A DNA stretch of 64,000 bases from Breviolum minutum Mf 1.05b.01. Its lineage: Eukaryota > Sar > Dinophyceae > Suessiales > Symbiodiniaceae. The stretch lies in NCBI GenBank assembly GCA_000507305.1, contig DF239554.1, forward strand, positions 146,770-210,769, written 5' to 3'. The notes below the pieces were generated by a model. The model saw nothing but the letters and a program-made list of their open reading frames with translations. It was not told where the DNA came from and did not search any database. Of this stretch, positions 52,901-63,906 are shown in pieces; positions within the stretch are counted from its first letter, which is position 1, and each line of letters opens with the position of its first letter. The translations under genes and the position numbers were made by a program.

Positions 52901-55900
52901 CAACCTTTCGTTTAACCCCACTGCCAAAAACCGTTCCTTTTCACCCGACCGGCATCCATCCAACTGAGACATATCGGGAAGGTTGGTCATGCATGTTGTG
53001 GGCTTTTTCCTACAGTGGCCAAACACCCCTTGATCAAATTGGACAAGTCCCATTCCTTGGGGGGCAAATCTTTCCAAAAAGTCCCTGGTTTCATCCCAAG
53101 CCCAAAAACTCGCGGATTCATCCCCTAAGCCATCACTCAAATAGGTCTTCGGGTCTTGAGGGGACTCCAACAAAAATCCAACCTTATTAGGAATTTGGAC
53201 CATATTTTTCCATTTTGACCCAATCCATGAAGCTTCCGCATGGATGTACAGTCCCAACTGCTTTAGGAAAAGAGCTGAATCGCTATCCGTTTTTTGTTGT
53301 TGTGCTTCAGTCAGTCCATTCAGTCCAAACCTCTCAATACCCTTTCGACTCCTAAGCCTAGGGGGTCCAGGTTGTCGTTCCAACATCCTACTGACAGTGC
53401 GGCAAGGGGGCCCACCTATGATAGCTATCACCTTTCCACTACCACAAATCTTCCACAGATACGCCCAAGTGGCAATGTCATGGATGTTCTGGCCATCCCG
53501 CCCATCCAGCGTGATCATCTCAACGCCGCTTGGCCAATGCTCATTCCATTCCTTAGAAGCCTCACCTGCGTAAAGGTGAATCACGATGGCCTTTGCTGCA
53601 GCGTGTTTACGCCGCTGGGCTCGGTTCCAAGGCACATGTAAACCCTCAACATCTTCCCCTTGACCCCTCATATACTTCCAAATTCTTTGGGGGACCGAAG
53701 GAAAATTGTGGGTCCACCATTTATAGACATCATCGGGGGGTGTACCATTCGAACCTAGCGGAATCCTTTTTGCCGTCTCCATATCCTCGATATCTTGGAT
53801 TAACCCCAGGGCATTCCGTTCCGAAACAACAGGACATCCATTTCGCAACCAACAGTTGATGGTCCCTCTTGATGGATGTTTGATTTCACAACCCTGAGAA
53901 CTCCACTTGATGACAAAACCCAACTCTATAAGTCCTCGAAGGGGCACTATGGGTTCCACAGCATGATCAGTAAGAATGGTTCCGGTTATGGGGTGTTGTC
54001 TCAATTCAATTGACCCGTGGGCAAGTTCGACTTCGACAGGGTCACTGGTTTCCAATTCTTGTGGGGTTCCCCTACGAAGGGCATGTGTTGCCCCGCCGTC
54101 TAACAATCCAGTCGGACCCTCACCATTCACCATTCTTTTGATATTGACTACCTTCACCCGGGGGTTTATCGATTTCAACAAGGCAGTGGCTTCATCAATC
54201 AACCCCGTGACCTTATCGTTTCCGACACCCTGAGTCTCTTCCGGTTTTTCATCCTTTTGACCCATTTCTCCTTCCCCAGTTTGTCTTTCGGCCGTTTTTT
54301 CAGGGCTTCGTTCTTGGGGATTGTCATCTCTTGATTTTCCCCCCTTTCCAGTGCTTCCAAAACCGCCTTTTCCCTTAGATTTCGAGGTCTTGGCAACTTT
54401 GTTCCTACCATTTCCACCCAACTCATTTCCATTTTTTACCGGGCAATCCCTACGGGTATGACCAATGGCAGAACATTCGAAACATCGATTGCTTTGGGGG
54501 TCCAACGTCACATGTTTGTACCCACAACCCGATCCCTTAAGACAACCCTTTTCCGACATCCAAAACCGACAACTTCCTTTGGGGTTGTTCGGGGTTGACC
54601 TAGATTCTCTTTCTACGGTTCCAGCTCCCCCGGGATCTGGTGCTCCAAACGCTGCAGCCCTTACTGCCGAAGTTGCCTTGGAACCAGCACTGATGGCGAG
54701 TTCCTCCGCTTCAGCTTGCAAGTGCTCTGCATAGTTCAAGATCGCATCAATGGTCGGCATCTGATCCAAGTTCAACTGCTGACGGATCAGGTTCAGTCGA
54801 TAGGCAATTTGGGGTGATTTAGAGCTTAGGAAGTCAGTGCACTTTGTCAACGCTCCTATAAGAACCAGTCCATCCGGTAAAGTTACACCCAGCTCCCTAG
54901 TGCGTTGTACATACCTACGCCACAACCTAATCCATTCAAGGACTTCAGACAAGTTCGTTCCACATTTGGGGTCCGTAACACACTGCAACAACTTAGTGCG
55001 TTCCAAAGCCCCGCCAGGTTGAAACGTGACACTAAGCTTGTACAACACTTGATCCGTCGACAGCCTACGATTGGCCACAAGTTCATCCTTGATTGTTTCG
55101 GGGACCGCACTCAACAACATCGCCAGACCCCTACGCTCTGTTCGGGGCCACAATTTCACCCTTGCATCAACTTCTGATTTAAGTCTAAGTCTCTCCAGGG
55201 GTCCTACCCTAAGCCACTCGGCATAGCAACGGTCAACCGCTTCCCTGACATACGTCCACCACTCACTCGACGAGTAAGACAAGTCACCCATAATCGAATC
55301 AATGATGCTCAGCCAGTCTCCGAACTGCAGCGCCGTTGCATCGGCTGAAAGGCGAGGTAGCTCCACCGTTCGTAGGCTCTCCGACGCACTCTCACCTGTT
55401 GTTCCTAAGTTTGAAGTCAGTCCTGCACAAGATGGCGGAAATGGTGGTAGTCCCACACAGGCCGTCACGTGACCCGCATTTGACCCTTCCCTAGGAGGAG
55501 GGGCCTTAGGTGGTGAAGGCGGTGGTGGTCCAGGTGGGGGTCTTGGGACAAATCCATCACTAGATTCCCCTGCCGTCACATAGGAATTAGTGGATACATG
55601 GGATTCCTCTTCACCAGTCATGTTAAGCAACCCCTGCCTAAACTTTTCTTCCGCTTCTCGAATACACCTAAGCCGAAACAATTCAATGGGGTCCATTTCA
55701 ACTTCTCCATTTCCTTTACCAACCTTTTGTGGGGTGGAGCTATTTGACCCTTGAACTCCCCCAAGAATCACTGGTTCTCCAAACACACCACTAAGAGCCT
55801 CTTGTTGTCTTTCATGGCTCCAAAAAGGGTTCACAACATCCCTCACTCTGACTGTCGAGCCTAACCCTTGGTCAAACCCAACCGGCCCCAATCCAGGGGG

Positions 55901-56485
55901 CCCTTCACCAATGTAGAACCTTTCACAAGGCTGTCCACTTTTATTACTTTCAGGTTCTTTGGGGAGATCCCTACTGTCCTTCGGGTTTTTCACTTCCCCT
56001 GAAATCTCTGAGTGGTCCCTAGGCCTAGCAATTACCCTACGACCCTCCGAACCGCTTCCACGGCCCTTCCCAGTGCCCTCCCGGAAACCGTGTTCCATCA
56101 CCGTTTCTGGCACTTGAGTTTCCCGTAATCTATGCCGTTCTTCGTTTCGTTTGGGGTTGCTAGAACTAGTATCCTCTTGAACAACCACCCTCTTGACACC
56201 AGGTGTCTCTTTCTCGCCTTTTGTGATCCTAGGATTTTCACTTCCTTTAGCGCTATCAACTGAGCTTGGAGGGAGTCCCGGAGAAAACGACAAAGGGGGT
56301 CCCATAGGTCCTAGAGCATCCAACATTCCGCCTCCAATTTTGGCGGAGCTCCCGGCTTTCCCATGTTTTCCCGTTTCATCATCAAGCAGCTGTTGCATCA
56401 TGTCATCAGCGCAACCAGCCGCCGACTTCGCACGCACCGCATCCGCAGCCCTGTGCTGCACCGAGGGCGTTCTCCCGCGCTCCAT
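49943..56485 (-). CDS. copia-like Gag-Pol (Gag, protease, integrase, RT), 2181 residues
   Basis: From ATG 56485, 36 bases inside the 5' LTR. Gag is very long (about 660 residues) with Pro-rich and charged linkers, then a CCCH-type finger (CRFWMSEKGCLKGSGCGYKH) and a CCHC knuckle CFECSAIGHTRRDC at about 668-681. Protease follows with DGGATH (Asp about 796). Integrase has the zinc motif HIEQGH...CRTC near 1242, then catalytic Asp 1284 (VAVDLVNLP), Asp 1441 (HSDRAKELL) and Glu 1477 (CESEV). The last two are spaced exactly 35 apart as in DD35E enzymes, but about 156 residues separate the first two, because an acidic insert is present. RT carries YVDD at 2026-2029. The frame is uninterrupted to the TAA at 49940. 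Products would form cytoplasmic virus-like particles, reverse-transcribe the RNA and integrate the cDNA. Confidence 0.95.
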
Positions 56486-56500
56486 CCTTCGCTCAACTAA

Positions 56501-56520
56501 CCGCACTTGGGCTCATAACC
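56501..56520 (-). promoter_or_regulatory. primer-binding site complementary to a tRNA-Met half
   Basis: Immediately inside the 5' LTR the element strand reads GGTTATGAGCCCAAGTGCGG. The + strand here has TGGG-CTCATAA-CCCA (56508-56522), a 4-bp stem with a 7-base loop holding CAT, which is a Met-tRNA anticodon arm. So the primer is probably a tRNA-Met cut in the anticodon arm, as in Drosophila copia, and not a tRNA 3' CCA end. Inference from sequence. Confidence 0.6.
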
Positions 56521-56757
56521 CACGGTTGTCACAACTGACAAGTAAAGATCGCACACCTTTTTCTTGAGCCAAACAGCCGACATGGCCGTGTTGTCACGAC
56601 TTCACCTTTGTTTTGTGAAGTGGTTCACCTCATAGATAAGGGGTCCGAAATTTGAACCCCCTATTTTTGTGACTGTAGTCACCTTCGAAAAAAACCATAT
56701 GGCACTTCCATGTTACCAAAAAGCAGACCAACATCACTGCAAGGGAATCTTACCGCA
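56521..56757 (-). repeat. 5' LTR of the copia-like element
   Basis: 237 bp. See the 3' LTR entry for identity. The spliced-leader-like 11-mer lies at 56563-56573. The TTGTCA/TGACAA hairpin lies at the inner end and a GACTTCAC...GTGAAGT inverted repeat lies in the middle. Confidence 0.95.
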
Positions 56758-56762
56758 GATAC
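56758..56762. repeat. target-site duplication GATAC (right)
   Basis: Matches 47561-47565. Confidence 0.9.
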
Positions 56763-56764
56763 AT

Positions 56765-58320
56765 TTCGATACGATTTCTGCGGATGTGCTTGACACCGTT
56801 GGAAGCATTGCACGGCGGTTGAAAAACGAGGCCGTTTTCGTGAAGTGATCACGGAGGAGTTGTCGGACTCGCAGATGTGTGGTCCTGAGGTTATGGGGAG
56901 ATTGCAGTGGCCAAAACCATGGTTAGCCATGGTTGGTTGTTTTATATAAAAGATCACATTCCTGAAGTTAAACATGGAACCCTGAAAATTAGTGGATGGA
57001 AAAGAAGACTCCGTTTTTAGACATGCACCATTTTTTGGGGGTGAGGGTAACCTAAATTTTTCAGACACACCCAATGGAATCACCCAGTTTGGTTCAACAA
57101 AAATCTGTCCCCAAACTGGTGCCTTCACAGAGTGTACTTTGGCAACTTCAAGGCTTAGCTGCTTAGCTGCTGTCGGGGCATTTTTGTCAACTTCCAACAG
57201 GAAAGGTTTCAGGGACAGATCTATTTGGGTACAGTAACAATTCCATCCAAATTGGTACGGTAGTCTAGTTTTTGGTAGGGGAATGCACTTTTTTTTACAA
57301 TGCCACTTCACCATTGTCAATCTATTTCTTATTTAAGGAAAGAAAGACACATTTCCGTCCAGCTGTTCGATTTTTCTGGAAGAAGTATGAAGATATGAAT
57401 TACGGTACCAGTAGCGACAAATAAATTTATGTCGGCAGGGCAGAAGACCTTGCCGTTTTCCTGGATGTAGTATTCCTTTTGGTCTATTTGGGAAAATCGT
57501 ACATTTAACGGTAGTTATAACCCCATAGGATCCATGGTCATGGTATATTTACCTACATGAAAACCCATAAAAATCAACCATTCATCCTAGGGAAATATAC
57601 TATACAATCGTCCCATATCCATCTCCGAGGTGGCAAGTGGCTGAGCTCCTTGCAAAATCACCTCACTCTGCTGGAGAAGAGCTGAAGGATGTCGTTGGGA
57701 TGACCCAGTGGGGGGGGGTAAAGCCGCAATGATTTTAGATTGAACTTCCAAAGGATAATTCGTAATTGCGTGGTGAATATGAAGTCTCATGATTCACATC
57801 TCATTTTGGAACACCTGCGGAGTCACCTACGCATTTTGAGTCCGAAGCTGCCAGAAATATTTCAATGAACCCTGAGACCGCCTATGACCAGACGAAGGAA
57901 ACCAGGTCCTGTTACTGTTACCAGATACCATTTCAATTGCCAGTTGGCTCGCGCAAGCAAAACTGACAAAAAACGTCTGAAACATGGAGTTCCAAAAAAG
58001 TTCAATGTTGATTCGGTGATCTCGCTACTTTTCAATGTGTTTCCTGCTGAATCACTCTGGTGGTGAATTTTTTTGGAGCTGGCTGACTCATTGATATTTT
58101 CTCCATATTTTTTCCAACAGACAGGTTCCAAGAATGCTGGGTTAATTGCAACCATGTATGGAGATCTCCTCCAAACTGATGATCAACTTTGACACATACA
58201 ACTCGTAGTATATGTATCAGAATCTATGTGAGGCAGGTGGTTCTATGGAGTTTTGCTTTCGGCCTTTTCCTTCAAACATGTACATCTATCATTGAAACAC
58301 CTCCTGCTCTTTGGGTTGAT
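56765..58320. other. no firm gene
   Basis: A basic 60-codon frame at 57884-58066 (RRRKPGPVTVTRYHFNCQLA...) has no clear splice sites and overlaps an open frame on the other strand. I do not call it. The rest is AT-leaning spacer. Confidence 0.3.
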
Positions 58321-58327
58321 CTTGCAG

Positions 58328-58475
58328 TCTCGTTGAGGTGAAGCTCTTGACGGGTCGAGAGAAGAAAGCGGTAGCCTTGCTGTTGCGTGCCCTTCATCCG
58401 TTGCAACGGGAGTCCTGGCACGTGCCAGCAGCTCGTCGTTTGCTCTCTGGTCCCGGGCTAAGCTACCAGAGATTT
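58328..58475 (+). CDS. exon of unrecognised gene Q
   Basis: From a GATCTTGCAG acceptor to a TTT|GTCAGT donor, the frame reads LVEVKLLTGREKKAVALLLR and continues ALHPLQRESWHVPAARRLLS then GPGLSYQRF. No stop over 148 bases, GC-rich, and very protein-like with long helices. Too short to stand out as an isolated open frame, but among the better exon calls here. No family recognised. Confidence 0.6.
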
Positions 58476-58764
58476 GTCAGTATTTTTTTCGTCCCAAAAA
58501 CAGGAAAGCAAATCTAAAGCCACTTGGATTTGTTTCATTCTGTTTGAGACGCAACTGACAAACAAAGGATCTATTGAGGAAAAGGTGCTAGAAAATGGTC
58601 AAAAATGGGATTTTTACAACACAAAGCTGCAGTTGAAGTCTTGCTGCAAAGGGGTATCATGTGATAGCTCTCAAGCTGCTAAGCTATTCTATGTGAGCCA
58701 TTGGCCCAACTAACTATGTAGCAATATGGCAATTTATTGAACCTCCAACCACCCTTGGATAGTT

Positions 58765-59173
58765 TGAGGTGATGAGGAGACTATACCAAAGTGGCTTTTG
58801 GAGCATGCAGTACTTTGGTGGCCGGACTTGCTACCCAAAAGCAGCAAATTGCAAGACTTCCTTCAAAAAGTGCAGTTGAACTACTGTGCCTCCTGTTCAC
58901 CATCAGACTTATTGGCACGACAGCTCCTCATCAACACAGCGCAACACTTTTCACAAACGAGTCCGCTAGAGGTGTGGTCCTTTCGCTCTTGGGCTCAGCT
59001 GTTAAAGCCTTGGACCAGTTCCTCCTGGGAAAATTTGGATCAACGACGCGTGCGCGCCACCACGGAAGACTTTGCATTCGACACCCAGAAAAGGACGCTT
59101 GCGGAGGACGGGGGGGTACAACGAAGGCTTCGCTGCTTAGTCATTGTCAATGCAGAAGAGCATACTTGGAACT
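58765..59173 (+). CDS. large exon of gene Q with GTAAGA donor
   Basis: The frame DEETIPKWLLEHAVLWWPDL continues through LLARQLLINTAQHFSQTSPL, EVWSFRSWAQLLKPW and RATTEDFAFDTQKRTLAEDG to TWN, meeting a canonical GTAAGA donor at 59174. About 135 codons without a stop. A second frame is open over much of the span (reading VVLSLLGSAVKALDQFLLG), so the call rests on the donor and composition. Acceptor probably TTTGAG just before 58765. No family recognised. Confidence 0.5.
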
Positions 59174-59352
59174 GTAAGAATGGAATATAATAGAAGGTGC
59201 TTGTAGCCTTAAAAGAACATTTAGGACTGACATGAAGCATCAGTCAAAGATAGACAACTGAAGATATAGTTTTCATCATGTTGGATGGTCGAATGTCAGC
59301 AAGAACCTCTCCGGACAAACCAACAATTAGAGTACTGAAGACTTCTCCCTTG

Positions 59353-59440
59353 TAATTTTGGTTTGCGTTGCAGGTCTCAAGTTTCAACAGTGTCTTATAT
59401 GCTTCCTAAGCTCCACAAACGACCGTTCCAAGGCTGAATG
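59353..59440 (+). CDS. candidate exon of gene Q
   Basis: After a GCGTTGCAG acceptor the frame that agrees in phase with the preceding exon reads LKFQQCLICFLSSTNDRSKA and onwards. Approximate 3' end. Confidence 0.35.
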
Positions 59441-59488
59441 TGCTCTTTATAGTGGGATGCTTACAAAACCTCATGGGATGGTTTCCAG

Positions 59489-59610
59489 TTTCAGGGGACT
59501 GCTAACCTGCAGGACAAAGCTGATGAAAAAGATGCCTATGATATTGCTTATTTGTTGCCTTTCCTGGTGGGTCAACTTCGCCTGACATATCAAGAAAGTG
59601 GCTTGGATCT
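59489..59610 (+). CDS. candidate exon of gene Q
   Basis: After a TTTCCAG acceptor the frame reads FQGTANLQDKADEKDAYDIA and continues YLLPFLVGQLRLTYQES. Clearly protein-like. The donor is not identified, as the frame stays open well beyond. Confidence 0.45.
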
Positions 59611-59851
59611 TGGAATCAGGATTTCTGTGTCAAGGGCGGCTAGGTGTATATGGATGAGGTGTGAGAATACTACAGGTCATTCAATGAAAAAGTATGAAGG
59701 CTGTTTTGCATGTACAGGAAATAGGACATGCATTGTATATACACTGGTACTATTACACCAGGAATTGATACGAATTGCATACACTATTACGGATTTCATA
59801 CCTATCTCATTTGGATACATGTTTTCTCAAGCTCTTTTTTGTCGGTTTCAG

Positions 59852-59980
59852 GTCATCAGATGGCCTCACAAAGTTTAGGGGCCACCCTCAGTGCTGTGAT
59901 GTGTGGCGGTGCATTGGAAGTGCTATTGTTGGCCACGGCTTGTAGCGATGAAATGCTACGTGCATGTGCTTTTGAGGCAG
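59852..59980 (+). CDS. exon of gene Q
   Basis: From a GGTTTCAG acceptor to a GAGGCAG|GTGGAT donor the frame reads HQMASQSLGATLSAVMCGGA and continues LEVLLLATACSDEMLRACAF. Alanine/leucine-rich helices with clean splice edges. No family recognised. Confidence 0.5.
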
Positions 59981-59999
59981 GTGGATAAGAAGTGCTTTT

Positions 60000-60455
60000 T
60001 GCAGCTTTTGGTGCATGGTTCAAATTGGAACAACCACACCATTGGAAACCTAGTTTCGCTTCTGATTGCTTTCAAAATTTTCAATGTCATTATTCTCCGT
60101 CTCATTCTTCCGTAAATATATATGATGATGTTTTCTATGCTGAAAAATTGCAACATGTACTAGTATCAGATTTTAGGATCAAAACGACAAAAAAAAACAT
60201 CTTTGAAACCCATGTGCAAATTCCCTCTGTGCGCATTTGAAAGGCGCTCTCGATTGTGGTGGCCATGTCGCACTATTGGAATGTCACCAGCTTTGAGAAG
60301 GACGAGGCAGTTGATTTTAGCAGAAATTCTACCTGATGAAACAAGTTTCTCCAAGGCCAATTTGTAAATATTGAAGCTATCAACAAGAAGTGACTTGCTA
60401 AAAAAACCCTATTAATTACTTCAGAAGTTGATCAATACCTCTGGTAGTTGTTTTC
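60000..60455. other. no supported gene
   Basis: AT-rich. No splice-bounded coding segment seen. Confidence 0.35.
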
Positions 60456-60461
60456 CTTCAT

Positions 60462-60600
60462 CAGCTATTCAGCTCACCATACAGCATGCACCATGCACTG
60501 CCCAGTGGAGCACTGGCGGCAAACGTTTGCCTTTCCGGGAGCTGCCAGAGCTGGTTGGGGGTCCTACTTGGGGCAAGTTGCAGATGATCTTTGCATCTTT
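60462..60600 (+). CDS. candidate exon
   Basis: After a GCTATTCAG acceptor one frame reads LTIQHAPCTAQWSTGGKRLP and continues FRELPELVGGPTWGKLQMIF. A second reads PVEHWRQTFAFPGAARAGWG and SYLGQVADDLCIFVSR. Both are protein-like, so the segment is probably coding but the frame is open to question. Confidence 0.4.
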
Positions 60601-60679
60601 GTATCTAGGATTTCTTGCCAATTTTTTGGCAAACATGTAGGTCATATAGAAGGGAGCTACACCTGGTATTGACACGTTT

Positions 60680-61740
60680 TAGAATGTGTATGAGGAATAG
60701 GGACTGTATTATTTACACATCATATATGTGAATGACATATGCATATATATGATATACACACATAATACACTGTGTGTGTATATATATATGTATATAGAGA
60801 GAGAGAGAGAGAGGCTGCAGGAATATCATGAAACCAACCGAGGTTCGACTGCTGTGCTATGTTCGAGATGGCCTTCCAACTCCGGAGGTAGGGAGGAGGT
60901 CATGCCAGTGCTAAGACCTTTGAAAAATACAGAAGTCGTTGAAAGGGGTAGTTTGTTTGTTTGTTTGGGTGTGGAGGACAAAGGAATAGATGATTACATA
61001 TTATATATAATATGTATATTATATCAATAGCTTGTATCAATGACCTACTGAAATTGAAGAGAAATGCATGGGTCCCTGGGCAGGATGACCTTCCTCCAAC
61101 TCTACCCCGGTTGGCGGCATCTTTCTATGCTGCATGTGTGCCCGGTTGCTCATTCTGTGGCTTTCGGTAAGGGTTTTTTTTACATAGAAAATTGGAGTGA
61201 GTTCACTCACCATAGAATCAACATGCACTTCCCAAACCTTTGTGACAGGGCATCCCTTTTTTTTGGAAAGGGATGAGGGTAGGGAAGCTGGGAAAGATGT
61301 AGGGGCTTCCCAACAGGTTTCCACTTGTTCTTCGGACTGAGCTGCCGTGTACCCTTCGACCCCCAAGGCCCATCTTGATTCAGCCACAGCACGTCTTGTA
61401 TCACACCCTAGCGAAGTGCCCGTTTTTCCGTGGAGACGTGGAGACGAGGATTTCCTTCTGATAAACAAACGAAACCAATGGAAGCCATGGGAAAGCACCG
61501 AAAATCTAATGGGTGTATCACTCATCTACTTAGATGCAAGTGGTGGGTCTTTCCAGCCAGCCATGTTTACCAGATATGCTCATTGAAAGGATTCCTGCCA
61601 CCAACTTAGCTGCCTGAAATCTCAGCATGCAACAGCTTCGGATAATTGTTGAAGCCTTTTCCGAACAAGACAGCTCTATGTCGGTTCAGAGTTCACCCTT
61701 GGCAATGTGCACAGAGTCCTGAGATGATCCAATTTGACCT
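60680..61740. other. no firm gene; (TA)n(GA)n microsatellite at 60775-60813
   Basis: A TATATATATATG...GAGAGAGAGAGAG run resembles the one at 43386. The - strand is open over 61037-61525, but without splice context or family match. Confidence 0.4.
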
Positions 61741-61747
61741 GCGGAAA

Positions 61748-61875
61748 GGTATCTCTTTGGCAAACCCGCAGCGGATGTGCAGGCATCTGTTGTTGCCTCA
61801 TGTTTGTGTCAGGCTGCATATGATGTTTCACCACAACCTGCACCGGCCCGCGAAGAAACCCAACCAGTCATATAC
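61748..61875 (+). CDS. candidate exon
   Basis: The frame reads YLFGKPAADVQASVVASCLC and continues QAAYDVSPQPAPAREETQPV. The acceptor may be GGAAAG or the downstream GTGCAG. Good composition. No family recognised. Confidence 0.45.
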
Positions 61876-62628
61876 AACAATTTATACGACCTGTGTTACA
61901 CTACTATATTTTTTACAGTGCGAATCAAAGGAACGATAGGAACGCCTGTTTCGATTCAGGATGTGCCCTTATTCCACCAGCTCTTGTCGTCACCTCAGTG
62001 GTGCTTGGATAGTGACCGGTCACCTTGTGGTTGGTCAGCACCAAGGCTGTCAGGGAACGTGGACAGTAGCCAGGAGGTGCTGCTTCCAACAGTTTTGAAG
62101 GGTTTCTTTTGGGTATATTTTTTTGCAAAGATGTCGACACATGTATGCAGTATGTACATGTATGTGCAGGTGTATAATTATAGATTATTAGATGTATCGT
62201 ACTTGTATTATATATAGAATCTTTGACTTACTTATCTTAATATGATTTATGACTTATGATATATTTTCATATTTGCATATATCCATTGCATTTCATCCAT
62301 GTCCATGACCAAATGTCTTCCATGTTGCAGGTTCGCTTGTGGTTCCTACGGGTCCTTCGGCGCAGTTTGGCAACCGGAGGATCGCCCACCTTTGGAATGC
62401 CAGTTGTGTGAATACCTGTGCATCCTGGAAATACATAGAAAATCCAGAAATCTCAAAAAAGCTTTTCATATCATGTTCCTCTTGATTTCTGGTCTGTTTC
62501 CCACCATTCTTGAAGAAAATTCCAGTATGATTCAGATTGTGTTGTTAGACTGTTAGACAAAAAACCATCTCAGCATATCATGGGTTGATGAATTGGTCAT
62601 CAACATGAAGCCTTGTGAGAATTTGCAG

Positions 62629-62896
62629 TAGCCAAGTACAAAACAGAGAGCTGACAGTACCCAAAACAAGGGGTGATGTTCAAGCTGACAGATACCCAAC
62701 AGTACCTACCTCCCCCCCAAAAAAACAGCCCACATCTGGAGGAGGTTCCGTTTCTGGAGCTGCTGGTGATGAGATCTCCAGGCCAAATTTGGCGTCTGGG
62801 GACGGAACCTGCAGATCTGGCATGAAAAACTTCCCCCGAAACTCATCATGCCTATCTTTGGAGGTGATTCCGCGGCAGATTGCTACTCAACAGTAG
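62629..62896 (+). CDS. probable terminal exon, Ser/Gly/Pro-rich
   Basis: After an ATTTGCAG acceptor the frame reads QVQNRELTVPKTRGDVQADR, continues YPTVPTSPPKKQPTSGGGSV, then SGAAGDEISRPNLASGDGT, and ends at a TAG at 62894-62896. Disordered C-terminal tail style. Possibly the end of gene Q or of a separate gene beginning near 61748. Confidence 0.45.
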
Positions 62897-62899
62897 GAT

Positions 62900-63290
62900 G
62901 ATTGATATCAGATAGGGAGGAATCACTGAACATCCATCCCATTTGAATGATTACTGCAATTTATGTACACCATTCAAAGTTCTGGGAATCTGGGAAGCAG
63001 TATCTCTTTTTGGATGAGATCAACAGATGGAGATATGCTCTGGGTGGGATCAAATCTTATCTTGCAAAGCCAGGTGCTGTAGGAAAACACTTCGGCGCTT
63101 TCGTGTCGATTTACCAACTCAGGCGTGCCCTTACTAGAAGGCATGTGTTGCCTGACGCTGAGTCTTTTCAAGTGTTTTTTGGAGTGGTTTCAAGGGAGAT
63201 TTTCATGTTGCACTGTGATTCGTTGTGCTTTGTCCAAGAGCCAGCTAGCAGCTATACTCCTACTTGGATGTCCCAGGAAGTTAGGATCAA
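62900..63290. other. weak coding hints
   Basis: A + frame across 62947-63342 includes LGGIKSYLAKPGAVGKHFGA and LRRALTRRHVLPDAESFQ, which may be an exon near 63080-63170, but I cannot fix splice sites. Confidence 0.3.
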
Positions 63291-63375
63291 TGGTGAACGG
63301 ATCAGTGGGGGTCGAACTCCCCAATTCATCCCCCATTTATAAGTAGGTTATTATAACCCACTGATCCGTTCACCA
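63291..63375. mobile_element. 85-bp perfect-ended inverted-repeat element
   Basis: TGGTGAACGGATCAGTGGG at 63291-63309 is the exact complement of 63357-63375 (19 bp). The 47-base loop has TTATAAGTAGGTTATTATAA. It would form a strong hairpin. No target duplication seen. Likely a MITE-class element of a third family. Confidence 0.8.
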
Positions 63376-63906
63376 ACCCTTTCCAACGACACATCCTTCC
63401 CGATTCCGCGAATCGCAAGTTGATTCGAAATTCCCCCAAGGCCTTGGATTTTGAGCCTTGCTGGCTCCAAGGAGCTGGGCAATTTTCCGATTCTCATGGA
63501 GGTGAGCTGACGACTTGAGGATGGTTGCTTTGACCCAACAAAAATGCGCAGATTCAATTTTTGAACACTTGGATTTGGATGATCCTGTATGCTTTTTGGG
63601 GGAGGGGTATGTTTTTTTTTTGCATCACTTACTGTAGAGTCCGTGATTTTTTCCGAAAAAAAACTTTGGCAGTTTTGATTCAATTGAAATTTGCTACCTG
63701 CTAATCCGGGATCCCAGCATACCTTGGCCTGCATCAATTTTCCAAGGGGCATGACACGGGCTAGCACCCAGAATTTTCACGTTGAAAACAGATGGAACTT
63801 TTTGACTATGGAACTTTTCAGACTGACGTGTTTGCCTAAAATTTGGTAAGTTAAGCGTGGGAACTGGGAACGTGTTTTTCTTCAAAGTTGAGAGTTCAAA
63901 CTTATC

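Larger units (their letters stand above)
47561..56762 (-). mobile_element. complete copia-like LTR retrotransposon with GATAC target duplication
   Basis: A 9192-bp element (47566-56757) is flanked by GATAC on both sides (47561-47565, 56758-56762), the 5-bp duplication expected from a retroviral-type integrase. On its own strand the order is LTR, primer-binding site, Gag, protease, integrase, RT, an in-frame stop, RNase H, a unique C-terminal extension, polypurine tract and LTR. The integrase-before-RT order and domain sequences place it in Ty1/copia. The LTRs differ only by two one-base homopolymer length changes, so it inserted very recently. The boundary at the left end is ambiguous by one base (C). 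Confidence 0.97.

Noticed and set aside
61037-61525. 162-codon - strand frame
   Set aside because: No domain or splice context; composition looks like translated noncoding sequence.
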